A stretch of 36,011 nucleotides of DNA from Microcaldota archaeon (GTDB lineage Archaea; Micrarchaeota; Micrarchaeia; Anstonellales; Bilamarchaeaceae). Below are positions 1 to 9,397 of the stretch, one piece after another (position 1 is the stretch's first letter; each line of letters starts with the position of its first letter). The notes beneath the pieces are model-generated. The model ran no database searches. It saw only the letters and a list, made by a program, of their open reading frames with translations, and was not told the origin of the DNA. The DNA lies in assembly GCA_016926175.1 (NCBI GenBank), contig JAFGPA010000017.1:1-36011 (forward strand), given 5' to 3'. A program made the translations under genes and the position numbers.

Positions 1-7
1 AAGAAAA

Positions 8-180
8 TGGGCCCGGCGAGATTTGAACTCGTGACCTTTCGATGACCGAACGCAATTAGGTGACCAGTTTTGGTCAAACTTTTCCTAAAAGATTGTATCA
101 GTCGAACGCTCTAACCGGTTCAGGCAACTGTTGGCTTTGATTCAAATTTTCTCAAAAGTTGCTTGCTGAGCTACGGGCCC
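8..180 (-). tRNA. tRNA-Ile(GAU) with two predicted introns: anticodon-loop 37/38 (44-95) and D-loop (118-163)
   Basis: Acceptor GGGCCCG/CGGGCCC closes the gene. The D arm GCTC...GAGC, anticodon stem TTCGA/TCGAA with loop CTGATA|A, and T loop TTCAAAT are present. Bulge-helix-bulge-like geometry supports both introns (CTGA/TCGG core with TAC and TCA bulges; TCAG/CTGA core with CAA and ACC bulges). Predicted mature length is 75 nt. No encoded CCA. Confidence 0.88.
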
Positions 181-305
181 TAAAGGATTTGATATGAAAC
201 GTTTTGTTTTAAAAGTATTTCAGTTGGAATTGGTCTAATTTTGTTAATTTGTGGTAAAAAGTAGGATTTAAATACCTTCACTGGCACTATTAATAGGGGA
301 TTAAT

Positions 306-962
306 ATGAGGCTAAAGCATAGGAGTCATGAGAGAAATCATGATTTTGCAAAGGTGAAGGGACTAATTGAAAAAGCAGCATTGCCAGCTGCAATTTTTGC
401 GGCAGTTGCATGCGGATCCGGCAATAACAGTGAATCAGGAGCTGCTGAGGCAGGATCTGCCGGTGTGGTTCAGCCCGGAGGAAGCGGAGGACAGGCTGCC
501 GGAGGCTCCAGCAGCGGAGGCCTGCAGACAGGCGGAACACAAAATACCGGGGGAAATCAGGCTGCCGGAAGTTCAGGAGCTGGAACAGGCGGAACGGCAC
601 AGGCAAGCATTTGCGGAATTTATGATGATGACCACGAATATGATTTCATGCTTGGCGAAGGAAGGCGGCCGGACTGTGGGGAATACGTATTTACATTCAT
701 AATGATCACTGGGGATACTGGAAAGGCAGTGTTCTCAATATTGAATTCGACGTCTCCAACCAACGTAAACTACATTGAGCTTGGGGAAGGCGAATCAACA
801 ACATATGAAGTCAGGGATGTGGGAACAACAAGATTTGAACTCTGTTCAAAGACTTCCGAGCCCTGCACATTTATATTCAATTCAGAACCCATTGGGGATC
901 CTGACTGCAGGGTAGTAATGGCTTCTGACAGGCAGTTGGGGACAAGGTACAGCTGCGAGTAG
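306..962 (+). CDS. putative secreted lipoprotein with Gly/Ser/Thr-rich linker
   Basis: ORF of 218 aa. N-terminal basic region, short hydrophobic segment and lipobox-like AAVAC-GSG, then a GGS/TGG-rich linker and a C-terminal domain with several Cys. Confidence 0.6.
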   Translation: MRLKHRSHERNHDFAKVKGLIEKAALPAAIFAAVACGSGNNSESGAAEAGSAGVVQPGGSGGQAAGGSSSGGLQTGGTQNTGGNQAAGSSGAGTGGTAQASICGIYDDDHEYDFMLGEGRRPDCGEYVFTFIMITGDTGKAVFSILNSTSPTNVNYIELGEGESTTYEVRDVGTTRFELCSKTSEPCTFIFNSEPIGDPDCRVVMASDRQLGTRYSCE

Positions 963-987
963 TTTTTATTTTTCTCTTATTATTATA

Positions 988-2106
988 GTGTGGATGAAAA
1001 TTGCAATTTTTTCAGATACCCATCTTGGCTACCCGAGATTTGAGGATGACAGCTACATTCAGGCAGAGCGGGCCATGGCAGATGCAAACGAAAAGGCAGA
1101 CGTAATACTATGCGCAGGGGATATCTTTGACACAAGGATACCGAAGCTTGAAACACTGAAGAAGGCCATTGATATTTTCAACAGCTCGAAAATTCCCGTT
1201 TTCGCAATTTTCGGAAACCATGAAAGAAGGGCAAGGGAAATGACCAATCCGGTCCATCTTCTTGGGGCAGCCACAAAAATAACAGTATTGCATGGAAATG
1301 CAGAAACATTTGAGAAAAACGGGGAACGTATCCAGATTCTGGGTATGGGAAGCGTTCCTGAAGAATATGCAGAGGCTGCGGTCAGGAATGTTGTGGAAAA
1401 ATATGAAAAAGACGAAAAGGCATTTACCATTCTCATGATCCACCAGTCCATAAAGGAACTTATGGCCGGCGACGAAAAGGAATTGTCGCTGGAATGCCTG
1501 GAACCATTGCCATTTGACCTGATAATCAACGGCCATATCCATAATACAGTATCAAAGCTTAACGGAAGATTCCTGATTCCCGGAAGCACAGTAATAACAC
1601 AGCTTAAAAAAGAGGAAACTGCGCCCAAAGGATACTACATCTATGACACTTCTGCAAAAAAAGCAACTTTTATTGAGATAGACTCAAGGAAATTTTTCTA
1701 TGAAAAAATAATCGTGGATGATGCAGGGGATTCTGATGTCAGGAAAGCAGTTGCAGAAAAAATAGAAGGGATAAGAAAGGATTTTCCTGATGCGATAATT
1801 GCAATAAAGGTTGAGGGAAAGCTGAAGGAAGGGCTCACTGCAAGGGACATATCAATGCAGGAATATCAGAATGTTTACATTGACAACAGGCTGGACAGCA
1901 AAGACCTTGGAACAAAGCTTGAAAGAATAAGGGAAATGAGAAACCAGAAGCTGTCGGTAAGGGAAATAGGCCTGAAGAACCTGTTGGATAAAACAAGGGG
2001 AAAGACAGACTTTGACGGTGCAGTGTTTTTTGAGAAACTGCTGGAAGGTACGGAAGAGGCTTTAGAATACTTGGAACAGAACAAAAAGAAAGCCCGGGAG
2101 TTTTAA
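988..2106 (+). CDS. Mre11/SbcD-like metallophosphoesterase (DNA repair exonuclease family)
   Basis: Motifs FSDTHLG, GDIFD, GNHE and NGHIH of calcineurin-like phosphoesterases. Start is GTG 988 or ATG 994. Confidence 0.85.
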   Translation: MWMKIAIFSDTHLGYPRFEDDSYIQAERAMADANEKADVILCAGDIFDTRIPKLETLKKAIDIFNSSKIPVFAIFGNHERRAREMTNPVHLLGAATKITVLHGNAETFEKNGERIQILGMGSVPEEYAEAAVRNVVEKYEKDEKAFTILMIHQSIKELMAGDEKELSLECLEPLPFDLIINGHIHNTVSKLNGRFLIPGSTVITQLKKEETAPKGYYIYDTSAKKATFIEIDSRKFFYEKIIVDDAGDSDVRKAVAEKIEGIRKDFPDAIIAIKVEGKLKEGLTARDISMQEYQNVYIDNRLDSKDLGTKLERIREMRNQKLSVREIGLKNLLDKTRGKTDFDGAVFFEKLLEGTEEALEYLEQNKKKAREF

Positions 2107-2181
2107 TGGAGTCCCGGAACAAAAGAAAAACACAGGAAGTTTAATGAAATTTTACCTTAAGAAGTATTCCGGGAAAATTTT

Positions 2182-2267
2182 GCAGGGATAGCAAAGCCTG
2201 GTCAAATGCGCAGGGCTTAGAACCCTGTGGCTTAGTGCCTTCGCAGGTTCAAATCCTGCTCCCTGCA
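2182..2267 (+). tRNA. tRNA-Leu(UAG)
   Basis: Acceptor GCAGGGA/TCCCTGC, anticodon arm CAGGG-CTTAGAA-CCCTG, long class II variable arm, T arm GCAGG-TTCAAAT-CCTGC. Confidence 0.92.
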
Positions 2268-2489
2268 ATTTTAAGATCCGGATGAAAAACATTGATAATC
2301 AAATGACCATCCTATAACCGCCTGAAAGAAAAAATGCCAAAAGCAAACATGCTCACCTGCACCTGCCAGGATGCGAAAATACCCTTCCGGGAAAGATGGC
2401 GGCGGCAGTCAGCAGCATCTTGTCCCTTTACGGATGATTTATAAACAATATCGGTCAATAAAAGAACTTACTAGTTCAGGTGTTACTAA

Positions 2490-2642
2490 ATGGGAAAGTT
2501 TCCAGAAGCAGACAAAAGAATATCAGATACGCTCATATGCCTAAAGTGCAAAACAAGGAACAGGAAGACGGTAACGAAATGCAGGAAGTGCGGTTCCGGA
2601 TACTTTAGGCCAAAAAGAAAGGAGATAAGAGCAAAGAAGTGA
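2490..2642 (+). CDS. 50S ribosomal protein L40e
   Basis: 50-aa ORF MGKFPEADKRISDTLICLKCKTRNRKTVTKCRKCGSGYFRPKRKEIRAKK with two CxxC zinc pairs, typical of L40e. Too short for the supplied ORF track. Confidence 0.85.
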   Translation: MGKFPEADKRISDTLICLKCKTRNRKTVTKCRKCGSGYFRPKRKEIRAKK

Positions 2643-2718
2643 TGGGGAAGGATCTTAATAAACTTTATAAAACCTTCTCTGTACAATTTTCTTCCTTATA
2701 CTCGTTTTAGGTGTATTA

Positions 2719-3156
2719 ATGGGAAAAGGATCAAACGGCGAATTTGCCGGCAGAAATATTCGAAGAAGGCGTAAGGGCCAGCGATGGCTTTCCAAGAGAT
2801 GGAAAAGAAAGGAGCTCAAGCTCAAGGAAAAGCATGATCCTCTCAAGGCAGCTCCGGCAGCAAAGGGAATTGTGCTGGAAAAAATTGTTCTTGAGCAGAA
2901 GCAGCCCCACTCCGGACTCATTAAATGCGTGAAGGTGCAGCTGCTCAAAAGCGGCAAGGTGGTATCTGCGCATGCACCAAGAAACAAGGCAATCACATTC
3001 ATTGATGAGCATGACGAAGTAACTCTTGCAGGCCTTGGAGGGTCGCAGAGAGGACAGATGGGATCGATTCCCGGTGTCAGATACAAGGTCATTGCAGTAA
3101 ATGGAGCAGACCTTCAGATGCTCAGAAAGGGCAGGAAGGAAAAGCCCAAGAGATGA
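2719..3156 (+). CDS. rpsL: 30S ribosomal protein S12
   Basis: PHSGLIKCVKVQLLKSGKVVSAHAPRNKAITFIDEHDEV and the RGQMGSIPGVRYKV tail are diagnostic of archaeal S12. Confidence 0.95.
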   Translation: MGKGSNGEFAGRNIRRRRKGQRWLSKRWKRKELKLKEKHDPLKAAPAAKGIVLEKIVLEQKQPHSGLIKCVKVQLLKSGKVVSAHAPRNKAITFIDEHDEVTLAGLGGSQRGQMGSIPGVRYKVIAVNGADLQMLRKGRKEKPKR

Positions 3157-3161
3157 TTTTA

Positions 3162-3767
3162 ATGGATAAGGTTTTTGGCAAATATTCCGTAGATAAAATT
3201 GAAATAGCAGACCTGAGCCTTGCTCAGACAATCAGCCTCAAGGCGATTGCCGTTCCCCATACATTCGGCAGGAATGCAAAGAAAGCACTTGGAAAAACCA
3301 ATGTGAATATTGTTGAAAGGCTTACAAACAAGCTGATGAGGGGAGGAACCGGTGAAAAGACATCGGGAAAGGTAATCAGGACATACGGAAGCATGCAGGG
3401 AAAGAAACTCAAGGCCCTGAAAATCGTTGAAGATGCATTCGGGATTGTTGAACGGGATACAAAGGAAAACCCCGTGCAGGTTCTGATAAAGGCGCTCGAA
3501 AATTCAGCACCAAGAGAAGACGTTACAAGAGTGTCCCACGGAGGCGTCAGCTATCAGATAGCAGTTGATATTTCTGCTACGAGAAGGCTTGACATGGCTT
3601 TGAGGAATATTGCGCTTTCCGCACTGATGGGAACATTCAACAAGCCAAAGACTTTGGCCCAGGCTCTTGCAGATGAAATAATCTCCACTGCAAAGGGAGA
3701 TGTTCAGACAAGCTATGCCATAAAGAAAAGAGACGAAACCGAAAGAATGGCAAGAAGCGCAAGGTAG
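3162..3767 (+). CDS. rpsG: 30S ribosomal protein S7
   Basis: Archaeal S7 signatures (NAPRED-like NSAPREDVTRVSHGGVSYQIAVDISATRRLDMALRNIA). ATG at 3162 follows the S12 stop. Confidence 0.95.
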   Translation: MDKVFGKYSVDKIEIADLSLAQTISLKAIAVPHTFGRNAKKALGKTNVNIVERLTNKLMRGGTGEKTSGKVIRTYGSMQGKKLKALKIVEDAFGIVERDTKENPVQVLIKALENSAPREDVTRVSHGGVSYQIAVDISATRRLDMALRNIALSALMGTFNKPKTLAQALADEIISTAKGDVQTSYAIKKRDETERMARSAR

Positions 3768-3908
3768 TCTTTCATACGGGCGCTGGCCGGAGTTATAAGT
3801 ATTCTGCAGGACATATGCAATGCTGAAACTTTTTTTCATATTTGAACTGCTGATTTTTTGTTGTTTTGCATACTATCCTGCCCAGGCATAGTGACAAAGA
3901 AAAGGAGC

Positions 3909-5432
3909 TTAAATTATTTTCCTGTACTGATGGCCAAACATTCCAGAGTCTGCCAGGACAGGCACACGAACCACTCCTGAAGGAGCCAGGTACTTGCTGT
4001 ATCTCGCCATGAATTCTCTTTTGAATGTATGGAGGGGAAATGGATGATAGCTGTCAACAGGAGAGATTGACTCTTCAATGAAGATCACAGAGCCCCCTCT
4101 TTTGACAGACGCAATTATGGAATTGAGGAAGCGAATTTTGTCACTTGGATCAAGGTGGAAAAAAACTCCTGAAACCACTGCGCAGTTGTAATAATTTTCA
4201 TGCTTTGGCAGGGTGCCATTATAAACAAAGACCTTTTTTTCCATTGGCAGAAGTTTTACAAATGACCTTTTTCCAGGGGATCTGACACTGTCCCGGAAAT
4301 CCTGGTCAATTGCCCGGAACATTTTCATGATGCGTTCGCACGCATCTTTACGACTCCCCAGGATTCTGGAAAAATCCGGAAGAGCATCTTCGGTTTTCCC
4401 GGCGTTCTTTGCATATACTATCATGTACATTGTGTGTTTTGAATCGATGGGAACATTCATTTCCGCAACAAAGCTTGCTCCTTTTATCTGGGAAAACACT
4501 GACCTGTGGAGAGCTGTTCTTCCTATGGTTCTAAGATTATCGTTGAAAAGAAATGCGAATTTTGGACCGAGAGGCCCTCCGTCATTGGTAAGAATGTGGG
4601 GCCATTCATCAAATACAATAAATGTTCCTCCGGGTTTCAGCATTCTGAACGCCTGGGATATTGCATTGAATTTCGCTTCAACATGCCTGTCCTCGTTAAT
4701 GAACATATAATCAGATCTGCGCTCCTGCCTGAGAACCTCATCATCTGTTAGAAAATGCAGGGTTTGTGAAAGGACTATGGTACCGAATGATTCTTCTGCA
4801 AAAGGAAGCTGGCCGATTGGATATCTTTCATAGGCGACAGTGAGATCATGGAGCTTTTCCATTGCACGAACCTGCATATCCGCAGAAATGTCATTGGCTG
4901 TAATCCGCAGATCGGCCAGCCTCTGCTCAGGAAGCGCATCGGCCAGAATACGGATAACAGTACCTGTGCCGCAGCTCATTTCAAGAAGATCACTCTGAAC
5001 TATTTTTTCCGGGAATTCAAAGCCTACTTTTTCCATTGTAAAAAGCTGGCTGGCAAGGCTGGATATAGACCTTGCATGGTCAACCATATGATCATCATAT
5101 ATTGGAGCAAACCGCTTGTAGATGATGCTGTTAAGCCTGAGAGCAGAGATTCCGGAAGCCATTTCCCTTAATTTTCTTTCCCACGGAACTGTAAGCGCAT
5201 GAAAATCGTCAAGTTCTGTTTCAAACTCCTTTATCAGGGACTGCATCTGGGGATTTTTGCTTGACGGAGGGGGCCTGGATGAGGTTTTTTTTGCATAGCC
5301 TGACTGCGCCGGAGGGCTGGGGCTGGACGTGGATGGCCGTAAGTCCTCTGTTTTGGGTGAGTACAGCCCTGACCCGAAGGAGGTCTTTTTATAACTGGGA
5401 GGACGGCTTGACTTTGGCTTTTTTGCCCTCAT
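3909..5432 (-). CDS. SAM-dependent methyltransferase with disordered N-terminus and a second methyltransferase-like C-terminal half
   Basis: Motif I LLEMSCGTGTVIRI and a motif II/III-like FGTIVLSQTLHFL...MLKPGGTFIVFDEW. The second half has YYNCAVVSGVFFHLDPSDKIRFLNSIIASVKRGGSVIFIEES. Confidence 0.75.
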   Translation of the reverse strand: MRAKKPKSSRPPSYKKTSFGSGLYSPKTEDLRPSTSSPSPPAQSGYAKKTSSRPPPSSKNPQMQSLIKEFETELDDFHALTVPWERKLREMASGISALRLNSIIYKRFAPIYDDHMVDHARSISSLASQLFTMEKVGFEFPEKIVQSDLLEMSCGTGTVIRILADALPEQRLADLRITANDISADMQVRAMEKLHDLTVAYERYPIGQLPFAEESFGTIVLSQTLHFLTDDEVLRQERRSDYMFINEDRHVEAKFNAISQAFRMLKPGGTFIVFDEWPHILTNDGGPLGPKFAFLFNDNLRTIGRTALHRSVFSQIKGASFVAEMNVPIDSKHTMYMIVYAKNAGKTEDALPDFSRILGSRKDACERIMKMFRAIDQDFRDSVRSPGKRSFVKLLPMEKKVFVYNGTLPKHENYYNCAVVSGVFFHLDPSDKIRFLNSIIASVKRGGSVIFIEESISPVDSYHPFPLHTFKREFMARYSKYLAPSGVVRVPVLADSGMFGHQYRKII

Positions 5433-5573
5433 CGTTCATAAAATGCAGGAATAAGGTTTAAATAACTGCCCCAGAAAAAAGAAAATTTACAAAAACATTG
5501 CTGTCGGCGCTCTGATAAGTTTATATTTGTTTCCTACTACCATTTAGATGACTAATTATAGAGGTAATTGATA

Positions 5574-7766
5574 ATGGCACGAAAAGAAGTTGTAGTCGAA
5601 GAAGTACAAAAGTTGATGGACAATTCCCAGAATATAAGAAATGTGGCCATAGTAGCACATGTTGACCATGGTAAAACCACACTTACAGACAGTCTTGTGG
5701 CAAGAGCAGGACTTATAAGCAAACAGCTTGCAGGCGAACAACGGGTTATGGATTTTGATGAGCAGGAAGCGGCAAGGGGAATCACAATCAAATCAGCAAA
5801 CATTTCACTGGGCTTCAAATATGAAGGCCAGGACTATCTGATCAATCTCATTGATACTCCAGGACACGTTGACTTTGGCTTCCACGTGGTAAGGGCAATG
5901 AGGGCGGTCGACGGCGTCTGCCTTGTAATTGATGCTGTTGAAGGAGTTATGCCACAGACAGAAACAAATCTCAGGCAAGCCCTCAAGGAAAGGGCAAAGC
6001 CGGTTGTTTTCATCAACAAAATCGACAGGCTTATCAATGAACTGAAGCTGGATTCGGCGCAGATGCAGGAAAAATTCATAAAGGTGATAACTCACGTAAA
6101 CAAGATCATTGAACAGAATGCGCCGGAAGACAAGAAAAACGAATGGCGCATCGGCGTGGAAAAGGGGAATGTTGCTTTCGGTACGGCATTCAACAAATGG
6201 GCCCTTTCAATCACTTCAATGAAAAAATTCAACATCACATTCAAGGAGCTGTATGAAAGATGCAGGGCGGAAGAGCATGCATATCTTGTGGAAAAAAGCC
6301 CGCTGGACGAGGTTCTGCTTGAGATGGTGATAAAGCACCTGCCAAGCCCAAAGATCGCACAGCCCTACAGGACGCCGGTGCTCTGGAAAAACGGGGATCT
6401 TGAAAGTCCTGAGGGAAAATCAATGCTTGGCTGCGACTCAAACGGGAATGTGGTAGGCGTTGTTTTCGGCGTTGTTTATGATGAGCATGCCGGAGAGGTT
6501 GCTGTTACAAGGCTGTTTTCAGGAAAAGTTGAAAAGGGGCAGGAGCTTTATATTGCCTCATTAAAGAAAAAGGCAAAGATCCAGCAGGTAGGTGTCTTCA
6601 TGGGTCCGGACAGGGTTCCTGCAGAAAGGATAACTGCAGGAAATATCGGCGCAATTGTCGGCCTGAAGGATGTTTATGTAGGTGAAACAGTATCAACAAA
6701 CGAATTAGAGCCTTTTGAGCAGATCAAGCATTATTCAGAACCAGTGATTACAAAATCCATTGAAGTAAAAGAGCAAAAAGACCTTCCAAAGCTTATTGAG
6801 GCGTTGAGAGGGATTTCCAAGGAAGATCCGACCATCAAGGTTTCACTGAACCAGAACACAGGTGAACATCTTGTAAGCGGAAACGGCGAACTGCATCTTG
6901 AGATCATAGAATACAAGATAAAAGTTGAAAAGAAAATTCCGATCATAACCTCGCCCCCGATAGTGCTTTACCAGGAAACGATCAAAGGAAGCGGCGGCCC
7001 GGTTGAAGGAAAATCACCCAACAAGCACAACAGGCTTAAGTTCACCGCAGAAAAGCTTAATCCCGAAATACTGAAAGCATTGAACGAAGGCATAATAGGG
7101 GAAGGGAAGCCAAAGGCAAAGGAAACTTATGAAAAGCTTGTTGAACTTGGAATGGAAAGGGACGAAGCAAGGAAAATATACGACATATACCATGGAAACA
7201 TAATTGTCAATGCAACAAAGGGTATCCAGTATCTTAATGAAGTGGAAGAGCTGATCGTGCAGGGCTTCAGGGAAGCAATGGACCAGGGACCAATGACAAA
7301 GGAAAAAGTCACAGGTGTGCTGATCAAGCTTTATGATGCAACATTGCACGAGGACAATATCCACAGAGGCCCTGCGCAGATGATTCCTACGGCAAAGAGG
7401 CCCATCTATGCCGCAATGATGCAGGGAGGGGTAGCTCTTCTTGAGCCAAAGCAGAAGGTACTTATCAATACTCTCGGGGAATATGCAGGGGATGTCATCA
7501 ACATGACCAACGGAAGAAGAGGCACCCTTGAGGGAATGGAGCAGGAAGGAGAGAACGCAGTGATTATCACCGTGCTTCCGGTTGCAGAGATGTTTGGATT
7601 TGCAAATGATCTTCGTGGAGTCACGCAGGGAAGGGCAATATGGTATCAGGAATATGCAGGATACCACCAGGTTCCCAACGAGCTGTTTTCAAAGATAGTA
7701 AAGCAAATCAGGGAAAGAAAAGGAGAAAGGCCCGACCCACCTGATATTTCTTTCTTCCTTGACTGA
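5574..7766 (+). CDS. fusA: archaeal translation elongation factor 2 (aEF-2)
   Basis: GTPase motifs AHVDHGKTTLTD, DTPGHVDF and NKIDR. EF-2 C-terminal GRRGTLEGMEQEGENAVI. Diphthamide-region-like GYHQVPNELF. Confidence 0.97.
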   Translation: MARKEVVVEEVQKLMDNSQNIRNVAIVAHVDHGKTTLTDSLVARAGLISKQLAGEQRVMDFDEQEAARGITIKSANISLGFKYEGQDYLINLIDTPGHVDFGFHVVRAMRAVDGVCLVIDAVEGVMPQTETNLRQALKERAKPVVFINKIDRLINELKLDSAQMQEKFIKVITHVNKIIEQNAPEDKKNEWRIGVEKGNVAFGTAFNKWALSITSMKKFNITFKELYERCRAEEHAYLVEKSPLDEVLLEMVIKHLPSPKIAQPYRTPVLWKNGDLESPEGKSMLGCDSNGNVVGVVFGVVYDEHAGEVAVTRLFSGKVEKGQELYIASLKKKAKIQQVGVFMGPDRVPAERITAGNIGAIVGLKDVYVGETVSTNELEPFEQIKHYSEPVITKSIEVKEQKDLPKLIEALRGISKEDPTIKVSLNQNTGEHLVSGNGELHLEIIEYKIKVEKKIPIITSPPIVLYQETIKGSGGPVEGKSPNKHNRLKFTAEKLNPEILKALNEGIIGEGKPKAKETYEKLVELGMERDEARKIYDIYHGNIIVNATKGIQYLNEVEELIVQGFREAMDQGPMTKEKVTGVLIKLYDATLHEDNIHRGPAQMIPTAKRPIYAAMMQGGVALLEPKQKVLINTLGEYAGDVINMTNGRRGTLEGMEQEGENAVIITVLPVAEMFGFANDLRGVTQGRAIWYQEYAGYHQVPNELFSKIVKQIRERKGERPDPPDISFFLD

Positions 7767-7773
7767 TTTTTTT

Positions 7774-7800
7774 ATAATGTGGAAATAAGCCACATTTATA
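7774..7800 (+). terminator. hairpin followed by T-rich tract downstream of aEF-2
   Basis: AATGTGG-aaataag-CCACATT stem-loop, then tttataaatttttctttcctttt. Confidence 0.45.
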
Positions 7801-7902
7801 AATTTTTCTTTCCTTTTCATTTTCCGGTGATCTTAAATCCATGCACAAGATTACCTTTTTAAACACTATATGCCAGAATTATAGTGGGATTGGTGACCAG
7901 AA

Positions 7903-9396
7903 ATGAAGAGATTGCACGCCAGGATACTGCCAGAACCTGAGTTACGGCTCGTAAAAAGAGACTCAATGGCCAGGGCAGGGCCAATTATAGAACCCATACC
8001 CGAACCGGTGATCAGGGAATTAAGAGACGGCAATATAGGGGATGTGATGGCAGTATGGTATTCCATTTCAGAAAGCGATTCAAAAAAGAATTATGCTGAT
8101 GCCAATGGCCAGTTCAGCGCCCTTTCATATGGCGCGGGAGTTGTGCGGGATTTTTGCGACGAACTTGCAGGATTGACGGAAGAAAGGAATTTCAGGCAAA
8201 AAGCAGGAGCATTGTTGAGCGCTCTAATCAACAACTGCACAGACAGAACAATAACCCTTGAAGTGGACCACCTGAAGGGAACTGAACTTCTTTTTTACAG
8301 AAATAACAAAAATCTCAACATAATTACAAATGTGCATTCAGATGCCGGAGAAAGAAACAGCGGAAGAATATTCATATCAGGATCTGTACATGGCAACGTT
8401 GGCAAGCAGAACATGAAAGGGGAAATAAATATAGAAGGCAATGTTTATGGAAAAGTTTCTGAACAGCAGGAAGGCGGAGAAATCAATGTCTTCGGTTCTG
8501 TTGGAGATTCCCATTTAGTTACATGGGAAAACGGCAGGGGTGCCATATTCGGTGCAGCAGATTCGGCTATCGGAACAGGAATGAAAGGTGGATACGTTGA
8601 AATTCATGGGGAAGCCGGGCTGGTGGGTATATGCCAGTTTGGCGGAACAATAAAAGTAAAACGGGCAGGGAGCCTTATAGGCATCCGGAAAAAAGGCGGA
8701 ACTATAGAGATAACTGATTCGTGCGACAGCATCGGCCCCGATGTCTCAGGAGGGCAGATAATCATGCGGGGAAAGCAGATTTATCCCTACAAGAGCGATA
8801 TAAGAAGCCTTGCTCTCATGGATCTCGTAAGAGCATGGGAAACTTTTGACATGAAAGATGTTGAATCAGGTTATGAAAGGGCATGCAGAATTGCAAAAGA
8901 GCTTCGTTATGACTGCACAGGAGTACGGAGATTCGCAGATATGCTTGGTGTTTTTGAGCATGAAAACAATTTCTCCAGGAAGGCAGGGATTTTCCTGAGT
9001 GCACTTGTAAACATGGGAGATCAGAAATACTACACTATTGACCTGACAAAACTGACAGTAAAGCCAAGCCTCATAGGATACAGAAACACCAAACGACTCA
9101 GGGTGCTCGGCAATGTGGGACCGCATGCAGCAAAGGAACAGTTAGGAAGCACTATAATAATAGAAGGAAGTGCAGGCTATGGATTTGCTGCATGGAAAAA
9201 GGGCGGCAATGCACTGGTTACTGAAGGCGCAGGAGATTTTGCAGGCATGGGAATGTCCGGCGGAAAGATCGTCATTTACAATGGTGCAGGAAAAGAATGC
9301 GGCCACAATTTCGCCGGAGGTGAAATTAAGGTGGGCGGCACAGTGGAAAGTTGGGGGAGCATACAGAATGCGCAGCTGGTCCAGGGCAGCGGATAA
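7903..9396 (+). CDS. GXGXG-type beta-helix protein, internally duplicated
   Basis: Repeated GGxIxVxGxxGxxxGxxxxGGxIxI motifs as in glutamate synthase C-terminal / FwdC-type GXGXG domains. Two copies of a helical linker plus beta-helix unit. Confidence 0.75.
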   Translation: MKRLHARILPEPELRLVKRDSMARAGPIIEPIPEPVIRELRDGNIGDVMAVWYSISESDSKKNYADANGQFSALSYGAGVVRDFCDELAGLTEERNFRQKAGALLSALINNCTDRTITLEVDHLKGTELLFYRNNKNLNIITNVHSDAGERNSGRIFISGSVHGNVGKQNMKGEINIEGNVYGKVSEQQEGGEINVFGSVGDSHLVTWENGRGAIFGAADSAIGTGMKGGYVEIHGEAGLVGICQFGGTIKVKRAGSLIGIRKKGGTIEITDSCDSIGPDVSGGQIIMRGKQIYPYKSDIRSLALMDLVRAWETFDMKDVESGYERACRIAKELRYDCTGVRRFADMLGVFEHENNFSRKAGIFLSALVNMGDQKYYTIDLTKLTVKPSLIGYRNTKRLRVLGNVGPHAAKEQLGSTIIIEGSAGYGFAAWKKGGNALVTEGAGDFAGMGMSGGKIVIYNGAGKECGHNFAGGEIKVGGTVESWGSIQNAQLVQGSG

Positions 9397-9397
9397 C

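Noticed and set aside
988-2106. Mre11-Rad50 operon
   Set aside because: Only the Mre11/SbcD-like phosphoesterase is present. No Rad50/SbcC or HerA/NurA genes are visible in the window, so no system is claimed.
2278-2330. Possible C/D box sRNA downstream of tRNA-Leu (GGATGAA...CCTGA)
   Set aside because: The C box deviates from RUGAUGA and no convincing C'/D' pair was found.
2334-2444. 36-aa ORF MPKANMLTCTCQDAKIPF... between tRNA-Leu and L40e
   Set aside because: Short, no clear SD, and no recognisable similarity; cannot be distinguished from chance.
2731-3231. Antisense ORFs over S12/S7 (2655..3092, 2731..3231, 3504..3839)
   Set aside because: Shadow ORFs opposite confidently identified ribosomal protein genes.
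7014-7667. 217-aa minus-strand ORF antisense to aEF-2
   Set aside because: Opposite a highly conserved EF-2 coding region; no recognisable protein features.
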